From assembly GCA_964589855.1 (NCBI GenBank), contig CAZPVB010000113.1:1-12712 (forward strand): a stretch of DNA of 12,712 nt, in the 5' to 3' direction. This DNA comes from SKVR01 sp964589855 (lineage in GTDB: Bacteria; Bacteroidota; Bacteroidia; Bacteroidales; UBA7960). Made by a program: the position numbers and the translations under genes. Every line of letters starts with the position of its first letter. Within the stretch, counting starts at the first letter, position 1. Under the pieces are notes generated by a model. The model saw only the letters and a list, made by a program, of their open reading frames with translations, had not been told where the DNA came from and searched no databases. Shown here piece by piece: positions 6,537 to 12,712 of the stretch.

Positions 6537-6734
6537 CTTTGTATAATTTGATTCTCTTTGATATTGAGTGTTTTGCGTTTAGTGCTTCTAAGTTGCCCCT
6601 ATCTTCAGGGCGATCCACCTCCATCGACAATAACCATCTGTGTGTACTTCGACATGCTGAGTAGAACTGTGTCAAAAATTTTGTCATGGCCAGGTGCATA
6701 CAATTCAGTTTGAATAATTTAAAAGTGGGTTGTT
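6537..6734. other. Unusually long gap between the two permease genes
   Basis: 198 bases within an operon whose other gaps are at most 60. It contains CTTCGACATGCTGAG (6647-6661), close to the CTTCGACAAGCTCAG-type motif seen repeatedly between genes in many bacterial genomes, and an imperfect stem GCCCCT/AGGGC at about 6595-6611. No -7 promoter element of the TAnnTTTG type was found on the minus strand. A frame running from the second permease into this gap has no independent support. It may be an inserted repeat. Confidence 0.4.
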
Positions 6735-7841
6735 TTAATCCAGTCTGATTTTGAACTTTTTAATACTCAGGATGATCAACCCGGTCATCATAAGCACTAA
6801 AACCAGCGTTTCCTGCCAGATATAAAGAAAACCCGTTCCTTTGAGCATCACATTTTTAAGTATCACGATGAAATATTTGGCAGGTATAATGTGCGAAAGA
6901 TACTGTAAGACCTGGGGCATGTTGCTGATAGGAAAAATAAATCCGGAAAGCAATATGGTAGGCAGCATAAGGGCAAACATAGATATAAACATGGCCACCA
7001 TTTGCGTATCTGCCATGGTTGAAATAAAAATCCCCAATGCCAGCGCCAGGCAAATAAAGAGCAAACTCTCCAACATCAGAAGGGTGAGACTGCCCTGCAC
7101 AGGCATACCAAAAACGTTTACTCCCAAAGCAATGATTACCAGAGCATTGAGAAATGCCAGCAAAATATAAGGCATCACTTTTCCCAGCACTATTTGGGCA
7201 GGACGAAGCGGTGAAACCAGCAGCACTTCCATGGTACCCATCTCTTTTTCCCGGGCAATAGAAATGGAAGTCATCATGGCAGACAACAACATCAGGATGA
7301 GTGCCATGGTGCCGGGCACAAACATGTAAACCCCCTCCATTTTTTCGTTGAAAAGCATTCTTACCTTTTGATCGATGGCAGGGGGTGAATGGGTTTGCGC
7401 CACCTGGCCCAGTGTAAAATCGTTGATGATGGCACGCGCATAACTCACCAGCAGGTTGGCATTGTTGGGATCGGAAGCATCTGCAATGAGCTGTACGTTT
7501 GCCTGACCGGTTCTTTGAAAATACCGGCCAAAATCCTGACCAAAAACCACCACCATTTTCACCTCACCACTCTCCAACGCCCTTTCTATCTCACGATCAG
7601 AATTCAACACCCTGGTAACCTGAAAATAGTCAGACGATGAGATTTTGTTGATGATACGGGCAGTAGTCTCATCCCTGGAATGATCAAGCACGGCTATATC
7701 AGCGTTTTTGATCTCATTGGTAAGCACATAACCGAAAAGCAGAATCTGCACCACGGGTATCCCCAGCAAGATCATCAAACTGCGCACATCTCTCATGATG
7801 TGCAGAAACTCCTTTTTTACAAAACCAAGAAAACGCTTCAT
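6735..7841 (-). CDS. ABC-2 type permease, first subunit (YbhS-like)
   Basis: Inner-membrane subunit of the efflux ABC transporter, 368 residues. One membrane helix at about 21-40 is followed by a large extracytoplasmic domain (41-172). Five helices follow at about 174-196, 222-244, 251-273, 281-304 and 341-361. The coupling segment REKEMGTMEVLLVSPLRP (197-214) follows helix 2, and PAKYFIVILKNVMLKGTG (320-337) precedes the last helix. Both motifs are typical of the YbhS/YbhR and YhhJ families. It shares this architecture and the coupling motif with the downstream permease but is clearly diverged from it, consistent with a heterodimeric membrane channel. It starts 60 bases after the second ATPase gene. 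Confidence 0.94.
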   Translation of the reverse strand: MKRFLGFVKKEFLHIMRDVRSLMILLGIPVVQILLFGYVLTNEIKNADIAVLDHSRDETTARIINKISSSDYFQVTRVLNSDREIERALESGEVKMVVVFGQDFGRYFQRTGQANVQLIADASDPNNANLLVSYARAIINDFTLGQVAQTHSPPAIDQKVRMLFNEKMEGVYMFVPGTMALILMLLSAMMTSISIAREKEMGTMEVLLVSPLRPAQIVLGKVMPYILLAFLNALVIIALGVNVFGMPVQGSLTLLMLESLLFICLALALGIFISTMADTQMVAMFISMFALMLPTILLSGFIFPISNMPQVLQYLSHIIPAKYFIVILKNVMLKGTGFLYIWQETLVLVLMMTGLIILSIKKFKIRLD

Positions 7842-7901
7842 CTTATACTGATTTGGATTCGTTCTTATATGTCCATTATTAATTAACCGGAATCAATTCT
7901 G

Positions 7902-8636
7902 CTATTGTTTGCGCGCCAGTTTTCTGAAAACTTCATCCATACTGCCCACGTTAAACTTTTTTCGAAGTCCGGCAGGGGTGTCCATGGCGTCAATTCGTCC
8001 ATCAACCATGATACAAACCCGGTTGCAGTATTCTGCCTCGTCCATGTAGTGGGTGGTCACAAAAATCGTGATCCCGCTGTTGGCTTCCCGGTAGATCATT
8101 TCCCAGAACTGCCTGCGGGTCACCGGGTCTACACCACCGGTAGGTTCATCCAGAAAAACGATCTTCGGACGATGAAAAACCGAGATAGAGAATGATAGTT
8201 TTTGTCGCCAACCAAGAGGCAGGGATTTCACCAGCGTATTCTTTACCTTCTCCATACCCAATTCACGAAGCATCTCACTGGCACGCTCCCGGATCACTTT
8301 CATGGGCAGACCATAAATTCCGGCATAAAAACGGATGTTCTCCCAAACCGTAAGGTCCTCATAAAGGGAAAACTTCTGACTCATATAACCAATGTTCTTT
8401 TTGATCTGCTCGGTTTGTTTGTAAACATCGTACCCTGCCACTTCAATTTCGCCTGAGGTAGGCGCCATTAGTCCGCATAGTATGCGCATGGCAGTGGTTT
8501 TACCTGCACCGTTGGCACCCAGAAATCCGAACACCTCTCCCCTGCCTACCTCAAAACTAAGATGATCGTTGGCAGTAAAATCGCCAAACTTCTTAACAAG
8601 ATTTTTCACCCTTATGATTTTTTCTGCAGTTTCCAT
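7902..8636 (-). CDS. ABC transporter ATPase, second subunit (like the C-terminal half of YbhF)
   Basis: Cytoplasmic ATPase, 244 residues, a single nucleotide-binding domain. Walker A is GANGAGKT (40-47), the Q-loop has Q87 in YMSQKFSLY, Walker B is VFLDEP with D163 and catalytic E164, and the switch His is H196 in TTHYMDEAE. The signature that should read LSGGQ is degenerate, LPLGW (139-143). The same pattern, LPLGF with an intact TTHFMDEAEYC, is what I recall for the C-terminal domain of E. coli YbhF, so this gene corresponds to that half. It begins 2 bases after the stop of the first ATPase. The two proteins probably form a heterodimer. See the first ATPase for the complementary defects. 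Confidence 0.95.
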   Translation of the reverse strand: METAEKIIRVKNLVKKFGDFTANDHLSFEVGRGEVFGFLGANGAGKTTAMRILCGLMAPTSGEIEVAGYDVYKQTEQIKKNIGYMSQKFSLYEDLTVWENIRFYAGIYGLPMKVIRERASEMLRELGMEKVKNTLVKSLPLGWRQKLSFSISVFHRPKIVFLDEPTGGVDPVTRRQFWEMIYREANSGITIFVTTHYMDEAEYCNRVCIMVDGRIDAMDTPAGLRKKFNVGSMDEVFRKLARKQ

Positions 8637-8638
8637 GA

Positions 8639-9583
8639 TCAGTTGTTTTCACGCATCAGTTCCATGAAACAGTCTTCTATATCAGGTTCAATGTAATGCA
8701 GTTCAATGTCAGATTCTCCCTTGTCTTTAAGGTAGGATGAAATCTGCCCGGTTTCAATTTCATTGCTGGTGGGAATAAAATGGATGTACTCCCCGAAAGG
8801 ATACACAGAGTGAGTGTACTCAAACTGTTTCAAGTGATTGATTGATTGGTAGTTATTATTTGTACGGATTGCCATTACCTTTCGGGTAAAATTCCGGGTG
8901 ATGCCCTTTGGCGTATCCGTTTGCAGTATCTTTCCATTCTGAATCATTGCCACGCGATCGCATTGGTTGGCTTCATCCATGTAAGGTGTGGAAACCATGG
9001 TGGTAATTCCGGTTTGTTTCAACATTTGCAGGATCTCCCAGAATTCTTTCCTTGAAACGGCATCCACCCCGGTGGTGGGTTCATCCAGTATGAGAATTTC
9101 CGGTTGATGGATCAGGGCGCAGCACAGTGCCAGTTTTTGTTTCATTCCACCGGAAAGTTTTCCTGCCCGACGGGTGGAGAAAGGTGCCAGCTGAGCATAC
9201 ATATCACGAATCATGGCATAGTCAGGATCAAAATCCGTATTGAATACCGAAGCAAAAAAGGAGATATTTTCATCCACTGTGAGATCGTGGTAAAGGGAAA
9301 ACTTTCCGGGCATATACCCGGTAATGGAACGCACATAACGGTAATTTTTTACCACATCCTTTCCATTCACTGAAACCTCTCCTTCATCGGGAAGGATAAG
9401 CGTGGTGATCATCCGAAAAAGTGAAGTTTTGCCGGCGCCATCAGGTCCGATAAGTCCAAATAATTCACCCTTGCTCACATCTATAGTCACATCCCGCAGC
9501 GCTTTCACATTGCTGTAATTCTTGCTGATGTTTTTTATTCGAATGCTTACCTGGTCTTCCATGACATGATTATTTGGATTCAT
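8639..9583 (-). CDS. ABC transporter ATPase, first subunit (like the N-terminal half of YbhF)
   Basis: Cytoplasmic ATPase, 314 residues: one nucleotide-binding domain plus a C-terminal extension (about 232-314) that ends in IEDCFMELM. Walker A is GPDGAGKT (46-53), the signature LSGGM (143-147) is near-canonical, and Walker B is LILDEPTTGVD with D167 and E168. Two residues are unusual: the Q-loop reads YMPGKFSLY, with Gly93 in place of Gln, and the H-loop reads STPYMDEA, with Pro200 where His is expected. GPDGAGKT and a His-less STxYxDEA also occur in the N-terminal half of E. coli YbhF as I recall it. ATG at 9581-9583 is used; a second ATG at codon 8 is possible. It lies 25 bases after the adaptor gene. 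Confidence 0.95.
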   Translation of the reverse strand: MNPNNHVMEDQVSIRIKNISKNYSNVKALRDVTIDVSKGELFGLIGPDGAGKTSLFRMITTLILPDEGEVSVNGKDVVKNYRYVRSITGYMPGKFSLYHDLTVDENISFFASVFNTDFDPDYAMIRDMYAQLAPFSTRRAGKLSGGMKQKLALCCALIHQPEILILDEPTTGVDAVSRKEFWEILQMLKQTGITTMVSTPYMDEANQCDRVAMIQNGKILQTDTPKGITRNFTRKVMAIRTNNNYQSINHLKQFEYTHSVYPFGEYIHFIPTSNEIETGQISSYLKDKGESDIELHYIEPDIEDCFMELMRENN

Positions 9584-9608
9584 TTAATTCTTTGTAAGGA
9601 TGGAATGA

Positions 9609-10604
9609 TCACTTCGTGTTCTGTTGAACGCTGCTCTTAAAAACCACCTCACCAGGCATCCCTGATTTAATGGCACCATCATTTTGTACGCTCACCTTCA
9701 TAGCGTACACCAGGTTCACCCGTTCTTCCCTTGTTTGGATGGTTTTGGGGGTAAACTCTGCTTTGTCCGATATCCACGTGATGGTTCCGGGATACTCTTT
9801 CATTTGATTGTTTCCGCCATCGATCAAAACAGTAACCTGCTCCCCTATACGCACCGCCGAAAGTTGATCGCCGCTGATATACGCACGAAGATTCATCCGG
9901 GTGAGATCAGCAATTTTGTAAAGTGGTTTGCCGGGCATGACCAATTCACTTTGCTCAGCAAAGGTCTCCAGAACCGTTCCGTTCAAAGGATTGCGGATAC
10001 GGCACTTGCTCAGGTTATCCTCTGCCAGCATGATCTGAACATCCATTGCCTTCAACTCTGCCATTACAGTCTTTTTCTGAATTTTTGCTGCATTGATCTG
10101 TTGCTGCAACACATCATGCTTACCCTTTAAATCATCATATTGTTGTTGTGTTGCCGCGCCATCTTTCAACAGGTTTTCCAATCTTCTCAACTCCTTTTCC
10201 AGATTTTTGATCTGTGTTTGCAGCACTGCAACCTGGGCTTCCACCTCTTTGATTTTATTGGACATGGCCTGTTTCTTCGTTTTTATATTGAGACTGTGAA
10301 GCGCGTAAGTCAAAGTATCCAACAACCCCACCTGCTGATCCATTTGTAATTGCTGTCCCTGGTTTACAGAAAACTCCATGAGTTTACCCTGTGTTTCGGC
10401 GGAGACCATTACCTCAGTGGTTTCAAAGTTTCCCCATGCATCGGTCATATTATCATCATTATCGCAGGCACTCAAAAGAATGGCAACAACCAAAACAGCA
10501 AGCAAATTCTTTGACCTCAGGATCTTTTGTAAATAACTTTTGGTAACAGATTTGGGTTGCTGCCGCTTATCTTTTTTTGTTTGAAATGTGCTTATTTTAT
10601 CCAT
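9609..10604 (-). CDS. HlyD/YbhG-like efflux adaptor with lipobox
   Basis: Periplasmic membrane-fusion protein that links the inner-membrane ABC complex to the TolC-like channel; 331 residues. A Lys/Arg-rich N-terminus precedes a hydrophobic stretch (34-44) ending in the lipobox LSAC with C47, so it is probably a lipoprotein. The next residues are DNDDN; Asp at +2 would mean inner-membrane retention in E. coli, which suits an adaptor. A split biotinyl-lipoyl motif flanks a long coiled-coil hairpin (about 105-185). A beta-barrel domain follows (GEQVTVLIDGG), and GMPGEVVF lies near the end. I chose the ATG at 10602-10604 over one 18 codons earlier, since the earlier start lies inside the TolC gene; the gap is then 28 bases. 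The 46-residue region before the Cys is long for a signal peptide. Confidence 0.92.
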   Translation of the reverse strand: MDKISTFQTKKDKRQQPKSVTKSYLQKILRSKNLLAVLVVAILLSACDNDDNMTDAWGNFETTEVMVSAETQGKLMEFSVNQGQQLQMDQQVGLLDTLTYALHSLNIKTKKQAMSNKIKEVEAQVAVLQTQIKNLEKELRRLENLLKDGAATQQQYDDLKGKHDVLQQQINAAKIQKKTVMAELKAMDVQIMLAEDNLSKCRIRNPLNGTVLETFAEQSELVMPGKPLYKIADLTRMNLRAYISGDQLSAVRIGEQVTVLIDGGNNQMKEYPGTITWISDKAEFTPKTIQTREERVNLVYAMKVSVQNDGAIKSGMPGEVVFKSSVQQNTK

Positions 10605-10632
10605 CTTTGTATTTTTTAAGATCGTTATAGTT

Positions 10633-11925
10633 TTATTCTTCAGAAATATGTTTTTCAATATTAACCGGCAGATTACCAGTAAGAAACATCAGGTGGAATT
10701 TTTCCTGCTGCAGTTTCACTTTGTAAATTTGCTGATCGTTGCGTGTTTTTAACAGCTGGTTGAACTGATGCAGGTATTCATCCGAAGTAATCACACCATT
10801 TTCCAGTTTCGATGAAGCATTTTCCACAATCCTTTCCTGCAAAAGCATCATCTTTTCGTTGATCTGCATATCTGCTTCGGTTTGTTGAATGTTGCTGCGG
10901 GATTGCGTAACGCCCATCTGAATATTTTTGAGCAGATGCTGGCGCCCGGATTCTACGATTTCCTCCCGAACCATCAGCTTTTCGCGTTCACGCCTGTTTT
11001 GTTTCCAGTCCCACAGTTTCCAGTTGAGTTGAATGCCAGCCATGTAATAAAAATCAAATTCATCATTAATGGGATTCAACCCTGGTCTGCCATACCCGGC
11101 ACTTGCAAACGCCTGTACCCTGGGCATAAGAGCTGTTTGTGTCAAAGCAGAAGAATGGTTTAATTGCTCCTTCTGTAAATCAAAAAGCGACAATTCAGGT
11201 CTGTGTATCTCATCTGTGACTTCAGAGATTTCAGGTAAAATAAATACAGTGTTTCCAACGGGTTCGCCAATCAATATTTCCATCATTTCATTGGTGGAGT
11301 TTATGGCAGATAATATCTGATTTTCAGATTTTTCAAGATTTAGCAATTCTGCCTCCAGCATCCATTGTGCAGAAGGGGTCTGAACTCCATTGCGTACCCC
11401 CGATTCAATGGTTTCCAATCTCTCCGTGAGTTCCTCCCTGCCCAATTCCACAATTTTCAAACTTTCCTGCAGGATAAGCCTCCGAAAGTAGATGTTGGTT
11501 ACCTTTTCCAGGGTTTGGTAAATATCCACTTCGGTCTCTTTTCTGGATGACAGGTAAACATTCTCTTTCAACTTCGCCTGGTTCTTCAGCATACCCCCGT
11601 CATAAATGGTTTGGGTAAGATCAAGGGCAATGTTATACTGATCACCCGAGGGTGATCCGATTTCAACACCAGGCATAGAGATGGGAATATCAATTACCTC
11701 AGACTGAAAAGAGGCTTTACCACTCACACTCAACCTCGGCAGCCATCCCGATTGAATGATTTGCTGATCGAGCTGATTGATCTTGTTAAGATCATCAAAC
11801 TGCAAACCCAAAGGGTGGGTTTGTATGGCCTTCTCCAATGCCTGTTGTGGACTCAACACCTTCTGTGCATTGGCAAGCCATGACAACAGAAGGCACAAAT
11901 TAAGAATAAGGAAGATTTTACGCAT
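10633..11925 (-). CDS. TolC-family outer-membrane efflux channel
   Basis: Outer-membrane factor of a tripartite exporter, 430 residues, a normal length for the family. Residues 1-20 form a signal peptide (MRKIF, hydrophobic core, ANA before Q21). The mature protein begins with LSPQQALEKAIQTHP, the typical first helix of OEP/TolC proteins. It then shows the pseudo-twofold pattern: a strand region with GWLPRLSVSGKASF, long helices, then ALMPRVQAFASAGYG and LNWKLWDWKQNRREREK in the second half. Long heptad-rich helices carry the C-terminal part. It starts 8 bases after the TetR stop, so it is co-transcribed with the regulator. It should form a trimeric channel docking with the downstream HlyD-like adaptor. 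Confidence 0.95.
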   Translation of the reverse strand: MRKIFLILNLCLLLSWLANAQKVLSPQQALEKAIQTHPLGLQFDDLNKINQLDQQIIQSGWLPRLSVSGKASFQSEVIDIPISMPGVEIGSPSGDQYNIALDLTQTIYDGGMLKNQAKLKENVYLSSRKETEVDIYQTLEKVTNIYFRRLILQESLKIVELGREELTERLETIESGVRNGVQTPSAQWMLEAELLNLEKSENQILSAINSTNEMMEILIGEPVGNTVFILPEISEVTDEIHRPELSLFDLQKEQLNHSSALTQTALMPRVQAFASAGYGRPGLNPINDEFDFYYMAGIQLNWKLWDWKQNRREREKLMVREEIVESGRQHLLKNIQMGVTQSRSNIQQTEADMQINEKMMLLQERIVENASSKLENGVITSDEYLHQFNQLLKTRNDQQIYKVKLQQEKFHLMFLTGNLPVNIEKHISEE

Positions 11926-11933
11926 GACGAAGG

Positions 11934-12548
11934 TTATTTAATTTGTATGGATTGGATGACAAATTCTGCAATGTGCGTTTTGCGTTCATTCAAAAACTTC
12001 TTAAATGCAGCATTATCGTCTTTGAAAAAAAGTGGTTTTACCATGTTTTTGCCCAATACCGGGAATACACACATACCTAAAATATTTACAAGAAGATGCT
12101 GTGGTTCAATCTTCCTGATCTTTCCCTCTCTGACATGATCATCTATGATGTCCGAAATTCGTTGTATGGGCATCCCTGCGTTAAGAAAAAATTTAGATAA
12201 TCTGCCCGGATTCTTATGTATCTCGTCAATAATAAAGTAGGGAAGATAGGGGTTGCGGTTGAGCACAGTGACGTACAGGTCGGTAAAGTTCCTGATGATG
12301 GAAAACAAATCATCCTCTTTCTCCAGTATCCTTTTCACTTTGGGAATTACCAGCTGACCGATGACCATGTTGAAGACCGATTCAAACAGTTTGTCTTTTG
12401 ACCGGTAATAGTAATGCAGCAAAGCTTTATTGATGCCGGCGGTATCGGCAATGGTCTGCATGCGGGCACCCGCCTTACCTTTTTCCATGAACTCCTGCAC
12501 AGCCGCTTCAAGAATTTTTTCTTCCGTATTCTGATCCTGCTCTTTCAT
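11934..12548 (-). CDS. TetR-family transcriptional repressor of the efflux operon
   Basis: DNA-binding regulator, 204 residues. The N-terminal TetR domain spans about residues 8-55: TEEKILEAAVQEFMEKG, then the helix-turn-helix TIADTAGINKALLHYYYRSK (32-51), then KLFESVF. The C-terminal part (about 60-204) is helical and would bind the inducing ligand, probably a substrate of the pump. It is the first gene of the operon, with the TolC gene 8 bases downstream. This resembles E. coli CecR upstream of ybhGFSR. A perfect 18-base palindrome 50 bases upstream of the ATG is the obvious candidate operator, which would make it an autorepressor of all seven genes. Confidence 0.95.
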   Translation of the reverse strand: MKEQDQNTEEKILEAAVQEFMEKGKAGARMQTIADTAGINKALLHYYYRSKDKLFESVFNMVIGQLVIPKVKRILEKEDDLFSIIRNFTDLYVTVLNRNPYLPYFIIDEIHKNPGRLSKFFLNAGMPIQRISDIIDDHVREGKIRKIEPQHLLVNILGMCVFPVLGKNMVKPLFFKDDNAAFKKFLNERKTHIAEFVIQSIQIK

Positions 12549-12598
12549 AATCTCAATATTTTAACCACGAAGATTAACTTTTATGTTTAACATTATTG

Positions 12599-12616
12599 TT
12601 TAACCATTTGGTTAAA
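12599..12616. promoter_or_regulatory. Probable TetR operator, 8-2-8 palindrome
   Basis: TTTAACCA-TT-TGGTTAAA is a perfect inverted repeat centred about 60 bases upstream of the regulator's ATG. Additional half-site-like copies, TTTAACATT (starting near 12587) and ATTAAC (12573-12578), lie between it and the gene. The size and symmetry are typical of TetR-family operators. It is the only perfect long palindrome in this upstream region. Confidence 0.65.
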
Positions 12617-12622
12617 TCTTGG

Positions 12623-12630
12623 TAAAGATA
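12623..12630 (-). promoter_or_regulatory. Possible -7 element of the efflux operon
   Basis: Read on the minus strand this is TATCTTTA, one base off TAnnTTTG. If used, the transcript start would fall at the edge of the palindrome at 12599-12616, so a bound repressor would block it. No well-spaced -33 element is seen. A perfect TAAATTTG at 12662-12669 is an alternative, also without a good -33. Confidence 0.25.
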
Positions 12631-12712
12631 ATAAATGTTTTTATTCAAAACGATTTATAAACAAATTTATCCTCAGTGCAATGTGTGTATTGTTTTCCCT
12701 TTTTACAATCGG

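Noticed and set aside
6409..6699. 96-codon minus-strand frame between the permeases
   Set aside because: Nearly half of it is an out-of-frame shadow of the second permease gene, and the rest is intergenic sequence with a repeat-like motif.
7842..7901. TTAATTAACC in the gap before the first permease as a second TetR operator
   Set aside because: Only a half-site-like match plus a trivial TTAATTAA palindrome; it lacks the opposing TGGTTAA arm.
10605..10658. Upstream ATG giving an 18-codon longer adaptor
   Set aside because: It would start inside the TolC gene and lengthen an already long signal region with an unusual Lys/Asn/Thr-rich segment; the ATG at 10604 is simpler, although the longer form is not excluded.
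1..12712. CRISPR arrays, tRNA or rRNA genes, intact insertion sequences
   Set aside because: No regularly spaced repeats, no tRNA-like cloverleaf or rRNA motifs, and no transposase reading frame were recognised on either strand.

Overview
The window looks like a chromosomal segment from a member of the Bacteroidota. The support is a moderate-to-low G+C content, AT-rich gene starts without strong Shine-Dalgarno sequences, -7 promoter elements of the TAnnTTTG type before at least two genes, and several proteins of Bacteroidota-restricted type (a carboxypeptidase-regulatory-like domain on a TonB receptor, a DUF6686-like and a DUF6090-like protein). Every gene I can support lies on the minus strand, so transcription runs from high to low coordinates. 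No rRNA, tRNA, CRISPR array or intact insertion sequence was seen.

Right part (12712 to 5421): a seven-gene efflux operon, in order of transcription TetR regulator, TolC-like outer-membrane channel, HlyD-like adaptor with a lipobox, two separate ABC ATPases, and two ABC-2 permeases. Its content and order match the E. coli cecR-ybhG-ybhF-ybhS-ybhR locus, with the double ATPase YbhF split into two genes. The TetR protein probably represses the whole unit through a perfect 8-2-8 palindrome upstream of its own gene. The ATPases are asymmetric: the first keeps an LSGGM signature but has lost the Q-loop Gln and H-loop His, while the second keeps both of those but has a degenerate LPLGW signature. 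A heterodimer would therefore have one intact and one degenerate ATP site.

Middle part (5420 to 3000): about 0.6 kb without a convincing gene but rich in small perfect hairpins (possible dispersed repeat or decayed DNA). It is followed by a two-gene nucleotidyltransferase/HEPN cassette with ATGA overlap (MNT-HEPN, toxin-antitoxin type), another gene-poor stretch, and a single-gene unit for a membrane-anchored DUF6090-like protein.

Left part (3000 to 1): a regulatory-looking intergenic stretch with hairpins and GATAAT motifs, then a tight operon of a small DUF6686-like Cys/His protein, a long-chain flavodoxin, and a TonB-dependent receptor that starts with GTG and runs off the window edge. 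Flavodoxin replacing ferredoxin, together with an outer-membrane receptor carrying FRAP and NPDL motifs, suggests an iron- or heme-acquisition unit used when iron is scarce.
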